From Lateolabrax maculatus (taxonomy: Eukaryota > Chordata > Actinopteri > Acropomatiformes > Lateolabracidae), in the NCBI GenBank assembly GCA_031216445.1, contig CM062206.1, positions 8,564,001 through 8,628,000 on the forward strand: a DNA stretch of 64,000 nt, read 5' to 3'. Under the pieces are notes generated by a model. The model searched no databases and was not told the origin of the DNA. It saw only the letters and a program-made list of their open reading frames with translations. A program made the translations under genes and the position numbers. Below, piece by piece: positions 22,781 to 35,900 of the stretch. The first letter of the stretch is position 1. Each line of letters begins with the position of its first letter.

Positions 22781-23094
22781 GGGGGTGGCCGTGGCTCAGT
22801 GGTAGAGCAGGGTCGTCCAATAACCCAAGGTTGGAGGTTCAATCCCCGCTCTCCCTCCTGAAGATTGGTGGACTGACAGCTGGTGGGATGGCAGGCCGAG
22901 GTGCCCCTGAGCAAGGCACCACACCCCCAATTGCTCCCCGGGCGCTGTGAACTGCTGCCCACCGCTCCAGTGTGAATATGGCACCTGTCTCTTTGTGTGA
23001 CCCTGTGCATGTGTGTGTTCGTACAGGTGCCACTGGATGGGTTAAATGCGGAGAAATAATTTCACCTGTGTGATTAATAAAGTAAAAAAAAAGT
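22781..23094 (+). mobile_element. tRNA-derived SINE, apparently near full length
   Basis: The head is tRNA-like. Box A is seen as TGGCTCAGTGGTAGAGC (about 22792-22808) and box B as GGTTCAATCCC (22836-22846), correctly spaced for an internal Pol III promoter. The body contains CCCCTGAGCAAGGCACC and GGATGGGTTAAATGCGGAG, both typical of fish tRNA SINEs. The tail ends TAATAAAG followed by an A run at about 23083-23092. Chance open frames cross it on both strands. It is antisense to enox2. I do not assign a family name. Confidence 0.85.
22792..22846 (+). promoter_or_regulatory. internal Pol III promoter (A and B boxes) of the SINE
   Basis: The A box TGGCTCAGTGGTAGAGC and the B box GGTTCAATCCC are both close to tRNA consensus. 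This promoter may still bind TFIIIC. Confidence 0.7.
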
Positions 23095-23250
23095 TAAATA
23101 TAGCAGCAGTCTACCTCTGAAAGTGTTATTCTTGACATAGTGCTAATTTAGTTCCATATCTTTACATATTTTCCATGCACCTTACATGTTTTGAGGCAAT
23201 ATAATCTGCTGTAAGGACCAATACAATCATACGAAAAGATTACCTGAGAA

Positions 23251-23640
23251 AGTCAAGTCAAGTCAATTTTATTTATATAGCCCAGTGTTACAAATCACAA
23301 ATTTCCCTCAAGGAGCTTTATAATCTGTACAGGATAAAATATCTCTATCATTAGACCCTCAGATCCGATGAGGAAAACCGCTTTAAACAGTGGATAAAAT
23401 TGAAGAAACCTCAGGAAGAAAAAACAAATGGTAAGTACCCTCTTCCAGGACGTACATGCAGTAGACGTTGTGTGTACAGTACTGTACTTAATAGACCAAC
23501 ATAGTAAAAACTTCAGTATAGAGAATCAGGATGACAATATTATAGATATATTTTAAAATATATGAGGAATATGGATCCATGAAGACGTCAGGTGATACTT
23601 GAGCGACACAAGCTCCTCTGGTAAGGTACAAAGCTTGAAG
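23251..23640 (+). repeat. common teleost interspersed repeat beginning AAGTCAAGT...TTTATTTATATAGC
   Basis: The start TCAATTTTATTTATATAGCC, then ACAAATCACAAATTTCCCTC and GAAGAAACCTCAGGAAG, then AGAATCAGGATGACAATATT, are familiar phrases from a high-copy percomorph repeat whose class I cannot state. No coding frame was seen. Shorter relatives may lie at 38897-38965 and 39452-39490. Confidence 0.6.
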
Positions 23641-25325
23641 TGATTAAAAAAAATAAGCAACTCACTGAAAGTTAAGGCAAAAGGATTTACATTTGGATTT
23701 AAAGGCTTCAACAGTCAGACTGTCTCCTCTCATTAATGATGAGATGTCCAGAAGGGGGAAGATTTCTTTATGACCATACCATGATGGAAATACAGAATGA
23801 TAAGCGATAGCATGGAACAATCTGCTTGAATCATTTTTATATTACAGAAATAATCGCGTCACACCATTCCGAGCATGAAAGTCAAATCCTTCTGGCCAGA
23901 GAGAGGTTGATCCTTTCGTGTCGATGGTCTGAAGCATGAAGGATGTTAATGACTGAACAAAGATAAATGTTGACTGATCTAATCTTAGACAGAACAGGCT
24001 TTCCATGGATGATATGAGTGACTGGTTAAGTCTGCACAGAGGAAACTGGGAAATTGATGAACGCTAAACCATCTGGGCTTTGATGTGTTACTATGGTTGG
24101 CAAAGAGTCAGATTCTTTTTTTTTTCTGTTTGCAATAACAACTGGCATGAAAATGTTGTATATTTAAGTTGTGGTGCTCTAAGAAAATACATTTTCTATT
24201 TATAAATCAAGCTCAGTAACCAGTATTTGATTCTCCCTCTGGGTCCATGTAGTGCTGATGATGCAGGATGACATCACAATAACAATGATTAAGTTACCTA
24301 TCATAGCTCTTGGTTCATCTGTGATACGTCAGGGTGTCAACTCTATGGTCATTTGATCACTGATGTGAATATAAGGAACACCTTTCAGTATTACACAATA
24401 CAATTCAACAGCAACACAAACTACAACTTCCAAAGATACAGTAAAGTTGAATCAACTCTCTCTAAAACAATTGCAACAAAACTATATATAGAATTTATAT
24501 AAAATGTATTCAGGGGTTGTTGTTAGACTGCCTTAGTTTTAGTTAGCTGTACCTAATAAACTGGCAACTGAGAGGATTTCTCAATAAGTACAGATATCAA
24601 TCTATTGTGATCTTAAAATATAATATAAAAGCCACAATAACGCTTAAAGATTAGTAAAAAGTAAATAAAGACATACCATAAAGATGGATTTTCAAAATGT
24701 TTTAGTATTATAAGGATTATACAGCAGAGGTTATAAGTGAAGTTAACTACAGCTGTGAAAACTACCTAAGAATACAGCTACATGTTGTAGGCAAAATATA
24801 AAACCGAAAATACTATTCTATTCTTACAGCAGCCATCACAAAAGTATAGACATTTGCTGACTGACACACGGAACAAATTGGACCCAGCAGTTATGTAAAA
24901 TGTACCTTGAGCAGAGCTGAAATGTCGAACTCATTCACGTACGCTTTGAGCAGCTGAAATCACTTTCCCATGGCTGTAAAGCTGTGGCCTAAATCATACA
25001 ACTTTCCATCAATCATCTCCTGAATTAGAAAAAAAAATAGTGTATTTTTCATTCAGTACTCAAAAGGTTGGACATGAAATTTTAAATTATGGGCCCAAGA
25101 GGAGCTATTATCCACTCCTGTAGCTTTAGTGCTGGAATGCCTGCAGCAAAGTTATGGTAAAACACATCAAAGGTACTTTATGGCTTTGTCCTCCTCATGT
25201 CACAGCTTGCTCTGGCACATGGCCCAAATGCCTTTGTCCGTTGACCTTCGCGATGATGATGGCATTAAACTGGAACATGCACATACTCAAGGCTGATCCC
25301 TCACTGGCATACTCAAAGCCAGAAA

Positions 25326-25362
25326 ACACACACAGACACACACACACACACACGCACACGCA
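25326..25362. repeat. (CA)n microsatellite
   Basis: CA repeat with GA and CG interruptions in the intron. Confidence 0.93.
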
Positions 25363-27395
25363 CCAACTCTAGGACAGCACCAAGGTGATAGTTTCCATGC
25401 CTTTACTTTGCAGTCAGCGAAAACATTCTGCGGGTTCATTGCACGATTCAGCATTAAATTAGACAGAGATTTCTGACAGAGTTCGGTTGATGAGCGAGCA
25501 GGACAATATAAAAGGACAACAAGGTAACAATCTGACATTTAGGCATCCTTGCTTCATAAAAGCCTGCCTTTAAAAGCCAACATTTTTTCCAGACACACTC
25601 AAGATGTGACTGCATTACCAAATGTTTGGCTTTGAAAGGAGGATGAAATCCATACTAGGGACTTTTTAGAAATGTAGGCACGTAGACAGGGGGGTTCTGA
25701 AGGGCATCTTTGGTCTTTTACTTGAGGGTAATTACAGACAGACAAGCCTGACATCAGTGAAAAAGTGTTCGAAAAAGAAGAGCCGGAGGAAGGGATGACC
25801 ATTAAAGACACTCATAGAGTAATTCCCTGAAGCAGCAAATGAAATGTTGGTCTTCAGTATTAAAGGGCTGAGAGAGGAAAATGGGTTTGTATCTGTGTAT
25901 ATGGGACTCATGGAATAAGAGAAAGAGACAGAAACAGAAACAAAGTTTAATCAAATCTTACAGTTTTCTGTTTTAAGATAAGAAGAAAAAAGTCTTCCGG
26001 GCATAATGGCGGAGCTGCGTATTGACAGTGTACTGTTTACAATTTCACATTAATTAATAGTCATGACTGTCGAGACAAATCATTGTGCAATAATGTAGTC
26101 TAATTGTTTATGAGTCCTCATCCTTATTCTTTAACCTTCATTACCTATAATGCATCTCAAACGGCAGCAGATCTGCCCCAACCGACGCTGAGGCTTATTA
26201 AAACAACAAAGAGGAATCCCAAGAACTTCACAAAATTTGGCATTTTCACATCAATTTAGATTTTCATAAACATGTATAAAGTTACAAAAATGAAATTATC
26301 TGAATCCTGATATATAGCCTTATAAAAAATAGAAGAAAACAAAAAGATAATGAAAGTTGAAGGAGAAAACATAAAGATAAAGATGCGGATATGAAGAGAA
26401 AGACTAACCAAGAGGGACAGATACTGAGTTTTAGTGCTGTTCAGCAAAAGGTCAATGAGGAGAAAGCTGCATGAAATATCCAAGGTGGAGTAGCTGGGGG
26501 TCCTGCTTCCTGTGATAGCCACCATATGCAACCTGCTGCCCTCTATCCCCATCACACACACATTGCTATTGCCTGCTGGACATGTAACAAATACCTCGGG
26601 AAATAGAGCACTGACTCACAATCATCCTCTAACTTCACACACAGCACACTAAGTGAAAAAAACACTCACAACAACATTTCTCGTCACATTTTCCATTTCC
26701 TTTCCTATCTCTCCCTTCTGCCCTTCTTGTTCCCACATACACACCATATACAAACACCCTGTTTAAAGAAAGATGCATGTCAGCTTTTATACTGACCCCC
26801 TGCATGGACCCCTTATCGTGCTGTGACCCCCTTAAGAACCGCAGAGACTTCAATTACAGCAGAAACCCCACCAGTTGGCCAAAAAATCTCTTCAATGGCT
26901 CTGTTCGGTTCTGGGTGAATGTCTTCCCATCTGTTCAAATAAATTGCTGCGTTACATTCCTGCCATGAAATGCTGTTATTTAGATGGCATTTCCCCTTTT
27001 TTCTCTTTGTCTGCTACTGAGGAATGACGTCTTATTGGTTTCAAAGGACAGTTTTGACACCTTCTTGGTCTATTGTGGAAGGCAACAGCAGCATCTTTCA
27101 AAGGGAAAGAAAGTGCCATTCTTTCATGTTGGGAGTAAATTTGCTTCCTCTGAAGACTAACTTTTCAACCCACTCTTGTCTATGGTGCACTTCTTGCATA
27201 AAAGGTGACATAAATGGAAGAAAATGAATAGCAGGAGACAAATGATATGTAGGGAAGGTGAGCGGGAATGAAACTGTAGCAGGAAACATCACGAAGATGT
27301 GTGAAGATACAGTAGAGAAGATAGGGGGAAGAGAGAGCTGAGAGTTTTCGTTCAAGCAGCTTAATGGGTGCCCCATATTATATCTTAACACACCA

Positions 27396-27530
27396 CTGGG
27401 TGGATGCTTTTATCCAAAGTGCTTTACAAGTAGCATGAGTGCTTAAATTTTGTGTGTGAATGGCCCATAGGAGATGGAGTCCTTAACCTTAGCAGTGTAC
27501 GTGCCATCTGTACCCACTGAGCTGCATCTG
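27396..27530. repeat. degraded SINE-like fragment
   Basis: GGATGCTTTTATCCAAAGTG followed by CTTTACAAG resembles the widespread fish phrase GGATGCTTTTATCCAAAGCG-ACTTACA. It ends near CCCACTGAGCTGCAT, the reverse of a tRNA-like head. It is probably an old SINE on the minus strand. Confidence 0.45.
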
Positions 27531-30500
27531 ATTCCCTGCTTATGATTGTTTTTTTTTTTCAAATCTCTATAAAGCTTCTTGTTTGTTTATTTTTACCCGC
27601 TTCAAACATTATCACTCGATTGAATGGGCATTATCAGTGGTCAGACTCATAGATATTGGTTGGTTGGTAACAGAAGGCTGTTATTATTATCATTATCGTT
27701 GCTATGGGTTGCTAGGATCGCTGAAACCACCTTACTTGCATGTTGTTTCAATCATATTGTTAATATTTCTCAACACAAAAACACAAACATGTCCTTTATA
27801 ACTACAAAATATGATAGGTAAGTTAACTGAACAACACGATTGGGTTGACATTAAGGCCATCAGTTCTCCTTTGATTCTGAGAAATAAATTCCGTTAGCAA
27901 CGGTAGAAAACGTTGCAGAATCTTTGTATTAACTAACTAACAAAAGCTCATATACATTCACTGAAAGAAGATTATGAAAATAAAATACACATTTATCGCT
28001 AAAAATATCATCAAATGCATTCTAATGACAAAACTATCTTATAATATTGCATTTTCCACTGAGAATATCATGAATGTTTTTTTTTTGTTTTCAGAGAGAA
28101 ACTTTGCAGTCACGTGACGTGAGGTTTAGCGGTGAGCTGGATTCCTCTCAGACTGGATCAGGAGTCTTGTTGTATACATCACATTGATCAGCCATGCTAA
28201 TAGATGATAACGGCCTTCTGAACCTACCAATATGCGTAGAAGGCCCCTTCTGACCCATGAGGCTGATCACCACTGATAACACCCATTCAGTTGAGTGATA
28301 ACATTAGAAGCGGTTGTTATTTTACGTCTTTTGTCATATACACAAAAAAAAAATTTAAAAAAAGAAGTGAAAGGTGAAGGGAAAGTTTGACTTTAAGAAT
28401 AACTATATTTTAGTAATATGTCCCTTAAGGATTCAAGGGCATGGGTCACTTTTATTCTGTGTCTGCATGAAGGCAAAAAGGTGAGAAAATATGAAAGTGC
28501 TCACACTGGAAAATAATGTAACCTTAGTTCATACAGAGGAGTGTTTATGACACATTCCTGTGTTGTAATGTTGAGCCGTTAACAGCCTGACTCCTCATTC
28601 AGCCTCGGGACTGGAATGAACTCTGTGTACTGCTTTTTATCCGTGTGCTCTTCTCTGATCACTAGGGTAGCTCATGTAAAGGTCTAAAGGTGAGGGGGAT
28701 TCAGTTTTCTTTCTGCATTAAAACGTGAGGGTGGTGCTTTACAGTAAGGGTGAACGCTGGACTCAAACACACTCGTTATCAAAGGCAGGCTCCCACGCTG
28801 GTTGTAGTGAGGTGCTCTCACTGGTAGTCTAGGTTGAAATTGATGTGTTCTCCATGTGACATATGAGGCTGCCTTGAAAAAGCTCCCAGACAGAAGGTAG
28901 AAAGTTCCTCCCGGAGGGAGTGAACACTGGGATCACGTTTAATTATTTACAGAATATAAAGTGTGAAGAAAAAGTATGAGCCCAGACTATACTCATGCTG
29001 TTTTATTTTCACTTCATTTCTGCTGTTAATTGCATGATGTTATTAATATAGTTTGATATAGAAACTGAAAATTCTTTGAAAAAACTATTTAGTTTTGTTT
29101 ATTTGCACAGGTTAAAATCAAACAAATAACATACAAATAACAATGAAAATGGGGCTTTCTTATGACTTAAATAATATAAATATATATGTTATGACATGAG
29201 ATTATAAAGCATAGATTAAAGTCCTTTTAAAATATGCGCTGTAGGGCTTTAGGCAGGATATAGTTTCAGCCAAATGAGAAAAAAAGACTTCCATAGTTAG
29301 GACCCGTACATCTGATTGAAAATTGACCCTTTGCTATTCAAAATGTTTGGGATTAGATAACTGTCTGGTTGAGTAGGAGTGATTCTGTGAATTAGTTTTA
29401 CAAGACCTGCACTGATTGAAAATGTCCTCATTTAATTTGTATCTTATATATAAAAGCACATATTTTGAAAACATTCATATCATATTGAAAGAAGTTAAGT
29501 TTCTATATAGATAATAACCAGTGGAGAACGACTGTTTTTGTCTAATCCAGTGGGACTCCATCACATTGATGCAACATACTACAAATCCCATAAAGCAGTC
29601 CTGATAATACCTTTGCAACATTACCCCAATGGCCGCCATACATATTAGATAGATATTTAAGGAAAAGTCACTTCAGTATAAATTATATAATGAAATCATC
29701 CTACAGTATATATATTGTCATATCATTTAATCCTATTAAAATGTGCTGTGGGGGCAAATGTATTGAAATATTAAATAACATATTTGCCCTGCCTCTTGGC
29801 ATAAATTGCAGTGACATTTTATGGAGGCTATGAGGGGAGCTGGACTTGTTGTCACAGGCAATGGCCCCTTTGGGAGCCATCCCAGAACCACCACTGAGTA
29901 CAGGAATGGTGTTCATTCCCTATTCCACTTTTCCACTTCTTCTTGCTCAGTTTTATATAATATATAATATTATTTAACTTTTGTTGACCTACTGTTATGC
30001 ACGGTCAACACGTGCTGCCAACATTGTCCCCTGGTTCAGATGTAGAGCTCGCTTGCTTTCCAGTAATTCCCCTTCTGTTCCTTCAGAACACAATGGAAAG
30101 ATTAACCCAATTACCATGAATCACCTATAGTGGTACACAGAGGACAGTAATGTAGCTATAATTAATAATGACAATTTAATAATTCACTTGTGAGAACAGG
30201 GATTTCTTGCACCTTCATCCTTAATTTCATCCCCCATTTTGTGAAGGTTTAAGGATATGCTCACAACAAACCCCCATTTCATTACAGATCCTGATACTTC
30301 CTAATAGAAAGGCCTATATATTTGTGTGTGTTTATGTTCAGATATGTGTTTGCAAAAGTGAGTGTGTGAGTGTGTGTTTGTACATATACATATATAATGG
30401 CCAGAGCCTGACAGAGACCTTTTGAACTGGAGCTAGTAGCTGGAAAAATCAGGTAATTAGGTGGATTTGACCCCTTAAACAGAAGGTGGAAGGAGGGGAG

Positions 30501-31107
30501 ATGCAGAATATGATAAGAGAAATAGAGGAAAAAAGAAAGAGAAAGAGAACTATATATATATTTATAATACAGTGGAGGAAGCAGGTGAAGAAAGATTAAG
30601 TAAAGATACAGTGATAAGGGTGAGCTGAGCTAAGAGGAGGACCACCACCTCTTTGGCCTGGCATATTAAAGACAGCAGCGCCGTGTTACGTGGTCATAGA
30701 GGTCACCCCCCCAATTATACATTCACAGACATCACACAAGTGCACGCCCGTATGCATACACACCCAAACATGTCCTTTAATTCCTCCTCTCCCTTCCTTC
30801 CTGACGAAACGTGAATGCAAATCAGCTACACTTTACTGGGTAGAGGTGCTAAGAGGTATTAAAGATGACATTAAGGAAGAATACTCCCTTATTCTTCCTT
30901 GTCACACAATATCTGGCTGAGTGGTGCATAGGTTTCTATCCAGAGCCCAAAGTGTGACGACGAGGACAGAGAAAAGTAACTGATAATGCACACTACTGCG
31001 TCAATAAATAAAAGATGCTCCAGGCTCTCTGAAGATGCGTCAGCTTGCAGTGTTTTTGCAATGCTTATAATTGTTCAAACAGCAGTGATAACTTCTATGA
31101 GACTTAC

Positions 31108-31263
31108 TGGGGTTGGGAGGAAACAGCGTGCAGCTCTTGCAGTGGATGATCTCCTTGACAACTGGTACATCCTGGGAGAGGGGCGGGGGCGCCAGGCCCA
31201 GACCGGATATCATGGGATTTATGGGGGCAATGCCAGTCATCAGCCCGAGACTGGGGTCAAAAT
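31108..31263 (-). CDS. enox2: enox2 exon encoding the Pro/Gly/Met segment and CKSC motif
   Basis: This exon encodes residues 40-91, with blocks DPSLGLMTGIAPINPM, VPVVKEIIHCKSC and TLFPPNP. It begins with AT after a CTCCAG acceptor, completing an Asp codon, and ends with A before a GTAAGT donor, so an Asn codon is finished in the next exon. The 156 bases keep the frame. The wording QDVPVVKEII matches ENOX2 (PDMPVVKEII as recalled) better than ENOX1 (TEVAVVKEII). The C-K-S-C pair has CXXC spacing and is conserved in both paralogues. Whether it takes part in disulfide exchange cannot be read from sequence. Confidence 0.95.
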
Positions 31264-31778
31264 CTGGAGTCAGGGGAGAAACATGGATGAGAATACATGG
31301 CAAGTAACAGAGCAGCTGCTGGGAAAGCAGTGACACACACATTAAGAAATTACTTTCTGTTTCCTAACTGCTTTCCAGTCAAAGCTAACCTTTACTGTGG
31401 CATCATTTGAGCACACGCTGGTTGTTTCATGTTCCATTTTACATTTCGTACTTCCCCCATGAACACAGAGCAACACTTCTGTCAACAGTGGTGACACACA
31501 AGCAGTTTATAAATAACTGAATGTCAGCCACTAATGAATAAATCATCTAATGGAAAACATGAATATTTACACTATTTTTACTTAGTCTCTTGTCTTTTTC
31601 TCATTCTCTTTTGTGAAATCTTTCTCTCTCTCTCACACACACCTAAACTTTTAAACACTGTCTCGCTCGCTGTCTCCTCATCTCCTCTTTAGTCTTTGAA
31701 TGATGACCTGTAACATCACAAAGAAACTTCAAAAACACAGACGCTATATTCACAGGTACTGATTTAGACTGCACCTGG

Positions 31779-31781
31779 GCG

Positions 31782-31812
<31 letters not shown>

Positions 31813-31813
31813 A
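31779..31813. repeat. (GC)6(AC)11 alternating purine-pyrimidine repeat
   Basis: GC dinucleotides run directly into AC dinucleotides, giving 35 bases of alternating purine-pyrimidine sequence. Such tracts can adopt Z-DNA. It lies about 520 bp upstream (transcript sense) of the exon at 31108-31263. Confidence 0.93.
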
Positions 31814-32909
31814 AATTCCCAGCTTTTTTTAAAATGGAAATACATTGCCCTTTCCCATGAGTCTCCACAGCACCTGCAGCAGACAGCGGCAGAGAAAAGA
31901 GGCCATTGTGTGCATGTCTGTGTATGCAATGATGTGCATGCCAAGTCTCCAACGCCATGAGTGACAAAAACTTGACTGAGACAAAACTGAAATGAAAGCA
32001 CAACAAAACACTGATGCAATGTTCGCTCAAGAGGACTGGCATAGAGGGTTTTTTTTCCGAAGGAGTCACCAGAGAAAGAGAAATCTAGTTCGATGAGCCA
32101 TTATGCAGTAAAGTAGTGAGAGGGATGGAAAAGTTATCAGTGACACAATGCTGCTGAACTAAACACCATAAAGATGGAGAGCTGTGATACTGTGGTGGTT
32201 CGCATGGCTTTCTCTGTCTCCTGTTGATGACCCCGACATCCGTCTTTGGCCAGGTGACTGAGGGAGAGGAGGCAGGTGATAATGAAAACACTGCTAGGTT
32301 GCCAGAGCGATGAATGACTTTTTCTGGTGGGGTAGAAGAGAAGAAGATGGATAACACCGAGGGAGAGAGATAAGTGATGCAGGAGGGAAGCAGCAAAAGA
32401 GAAACAGAGCCATAAAATCTGATCCAATTATTACAACAGCATACCAGGATGAACTGTTTTCCATTAAAACTGTATCTCTGTATCTGTCTGGGGTAGTCAC
32501 AGATGTCACTAATTGTATTCTTATCTGTATTTGTTAAGACAGAAAACAATAGCTGGCTGCGAGATAGCAGCACTGTTATGCAATGTATTCTTTTCACAAT
32601 ATCCATGTTTTGTTATTGTCTGTCTTCTGGGTTTGATTTTGTTTGGCAGGCACCTCTCATATTTTACAGTGATAATTCAGAACAAGGATGTGCCAGAAGA
32701 AAGTGGTAGACTTTTCAAGAGTCAGACTCAGAACAATACAAAATATATTTACTGAACTGCACTTTACTCTCAAGCAAGTTGATTTTCATACTGTTACATT
32801 TCCTCACACTATGATTTGAGTTTTCTAATCAAAAAGAGCTGCTGAATAGATTTCTGTTGCATGGCCTCTTGTTTAGTTGAATGTGCTAAAAATCAGACCT
32901 ATGATAATT

Positions 32910-32967
32910 GACTTCTTGCCATGGTAACACAGTACGGCTTCATACCGTATTACCATGACAAGAAGTC
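32910..32967. repeat. imperfect inverted repeat, 58 bp
   Basis: GACTTCTTGCCATGGTAA at 32910 and TTACCATGACAAGAAGTC ending at 32967 are inverted copies with one mismatch. The inner TACGG/CCGTA also pairs around a 5-nt bulge. It looks like a small palindromic element. Confidence 0.7.
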
Positions 32968-35900
32968 ACTTTTATGTCACCAAAGACATACTGTTGTACT
33001 AATTGTTGGTCATTACAGTTTGGCTGGGCTGGGAGTAAGCACTGAAGACAGAGATGCAGAAAAAAAGTTAAAGAAAATCCTCAATTCAGTCAAAACTTAA
33101 AGGCACAGAAATGTATTCAAACCAAGTGGGAAAAGAATGGGTAAGAACAATGGACGTGGACGCTATTTTCACCCTGTACACGCATGACTTTCACCATCAC
33201 TGACAGTTCAAACTGGTGGGGGATATGGGATACATCCTGAATGGATATGAACAGAACTAGAAATTTAAGATATGAGCAGCATTTCTAAACTGAGCAGTAA
33301 GACCTCTTGTGCAGATGTACTATTTACTCACCTGTACGCCGTGTCTATGGATATCATTTTTGATCTTGATTATCATTAATGGTTTTTTTTCTGTCAAAAA
33401 GTGATCCTGTTAGTGACAGTGTGCCTGGGTTTCTGTTTACTTTTTGTACTTTCTGCACAAAGGATTAAACAAGGCTCTATCTGACCCAGGAACACATTGA
33501 GATCAGACAAAAAGTCGTCTCATCGGGTTACATCCCGGCTTCACCTGCTTCTAGCACTCTGAACTCAGGTCAGCACACTTCCGTCAACAGACATGATCTG
33601 ACTGCTCAGGGCCGAGTTACTCAGTGTGTGTGATCTTCTCTCTACGCCTGCACAACCCTGTATTGTTACTTTGTTTATCTGTTTTGCTCCATTTGCTTTG
33701 CCACGGTAATCCTATCAGACAAGCTGATATTCTTCACATGTGCAAAAATGCGGCAAGAAATTCTGTTTATTTACTCTGTGGTGTTCACAACCTAAATGTT
33801 GATCAAGGGCAAATTAAGTTTGTATTTAGAGTAAGAACTAATCTGATTAGGAGCATGGCCGACTCACCTCAAATTAAGTGCTTGTGTGTTTGTGTTAAAT
33901 ATTTGTTTTAGCACATCGTGTAAAAAATATCACATATTTTGTTTAACCCCTTAATCCAATAATTACAATCCAAAAGTTCACTGATGTGTCAATATGATAA
34001 TTAGAAACAAGAATAAAATATGACTTGGTACAAATGCTCTCCGCAAAATTGCTCCCAAATTCAATTTATAACCTCAGATTGGATTTCTGGTTGGTGTTGT
34101 TTTTCTTGTTTCTGAAGATAAAATCATGCACAGTGACTTCTTGTTGACACTTCTCCAGCAGAGCAGCTGTGGAGTGCTGCAGGGAATTATCAAAGAATTC
34201 TTGTAATGTGACAAAAAACATTTGAATTGTAAAAGTGATAATTTTGTCCATTTTCATAGTTCAGTTTACGGGATTCATCTGAAACGGTCCTATTTTTCTA
34301 CATCCATCCTTCTACACCCAAACAAGTGCATGTGCAGAGACGTGCGTGATGAGATATTATTTAATGTCTCCTCTTCCAGGGGATTTTCAGCAGCTCTGGC
34401 TCTCTCATCGCTATGGCAACAATGGCGCTTTAGTCCAGAAGCCATGTTTTATGTTTCATCGCTAACGGTGCAATGACCCAGTGCTGGAGTGGTTTCAGTG
34501 CAAAGGGGATCTGTAGTGAAAAAGTCCTCGGAGACACAGAGATCATGAAAGTGCCCTTAAACAAAAACATCAAGAGAAACCTTCTAGTTCTCCGACCGCC
34601 CACACAAGGCCGCTAGTCTCTATGTCTGTTTATCTCTGATCTCTGTTTTTCTCACTCACTGTTTGACTCCGCTTTTCTTTTTTGGAATCAATTTCTGTGT
34701 GTTCCTTCAGTACTGTACATGCCATTGCTCTGAAGCATTTCACACATACAGTACACCCTCATCTTCATTTTCTAATGTAAAATCTTTCCTGGAGGTTTGT
34801 CAAATGAAACTGCATTTCAGCCGGCCTGTGAATGAAAAGCACAGACATGAAATTAAATGTAATAAATATGAAGTTTACGACAACAAGGTCCTGGCTATTA
34901 CTGTTGTACTCCCTCTTCTGCCTTGACACAACCTCCCCTCCCATTTCTGCCTCCTCAAACTGTGATTTCCACAGTAAATGTTCCCTCTCAGCAGAGTCAG
35001 CCATGGGTGGCGGTCGGGGGGACACGGACAGCCGCTGTGAGGCATGCTGGGTAATATGCGTAATATTTTCTGATGAACAGACAGGCCCAAGCCTCCTAGA
35101 ACTTGGCCTTTTACTCACCCTGCCAAATGTCCCCCCATCTCCATTTCCCCTCCTAATCTCCACCAGATATCTCTCGAAAATCCATCAATTTCTATTAACC
35201 ATGAAGAATTCCTCATTTAATTTTCAGTATTGTGAAAGATAATACTTTATCACATTTGTTCTGCATATATTGCACCTGTTAAACTCTGTGAAACTTTTAT
35301 GAAGCACAATTTCCATCATTAATTTTCACACTTTTCATTTTCCCCCTGACTTTCCCCTCAGTCAGTTAAATCAGCCCCTCACTGATCGCTGCAGTAGATC
35401 AGATCGGAGAGTATAACAATGTGTGTGTTTGTGTGTATATGTTCATGTGTAACTAGCTGTGCCATGGAGCGCAGCAGAGAGAACAGTGGGAGTCTCTCCT
35501 CCATCTGTGAGCCATTTTGTTCATTCAAAAAAACTAAAAAACTGAGTCAATTCCACTCACGTGTGTTCGTGTGTGAGGACTGTATGTATGTGTGTGTTGG
35601 TGTGTTTGTGAGTGGAACAGGGAGAAAGAGAGAGAGTAAATTCACCTATATATCTTCCTTAGTCTCTTCATCAGCTGCATTGTCCATCCAATAACACTTC
35701 TAATCAGAGTCCACACCAGACAATCAATGCCATTATTGCTTGTAACAGAAACATCTATTTCTGAGATGAGAGCCTATCAGCCTATCTATCCTTGTTGTCC
35801 TGGAGTGCTGTAAGTTAACAGAACCGCCCTTTTGCTACTATTCATTATTTACTAAAAGGCGGCTGGTGGTTACAATTTAAAGCTGCAGCACCAGGATCTG

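Larger units (their letters stand above)
20887..31107 (-). other. enox2: enox2 intron between exons 31108-31263 and 20680-20886
   Basis: This is a 10.2 kb intron and the most transposon-rich of the gene. It holds an RTE-type LINE fossil (21070-22275), a tRNA-derived SINE (22781-23094), a teleost repeat (23251-23640), a CA repeat (25326-25362) and a SINE-like scrap (27396-27530). From about 23650 to 31107 the rest is AT-rich intron in which no gene was recognised. Confidence 0.85.

Noticed and set aside
22781..22853. tRNA-like sequence considered as a genuine tRNA gene
   Set aside because: The A and B boxes are good, but the anticodon arm does not fold convincingly, and the sequence continues into a SINE body and tail.
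24536..24575. TGTACCTAATAAACTGGCAA, resembling the end of a common fish repeat (GTACCTAATAAAGTGGCC)
   Set aside because: Only about 25 bases match, the flanks are unrecognisable, and no border can be defined.
32085..32606. 173-codon minus-strand open frame
   Set aside because: No domain or conserved motif and intron-like composition. Two other minus-strand frames overlap it, which suggests chance in a low-stop region.
34765..35242. Open frames of 132 and 136 codons on opposite strands
   Set aside because: They overlap each other antisense, neither shows a motif, and neither is framed by credible splice sites joining ENOX2.
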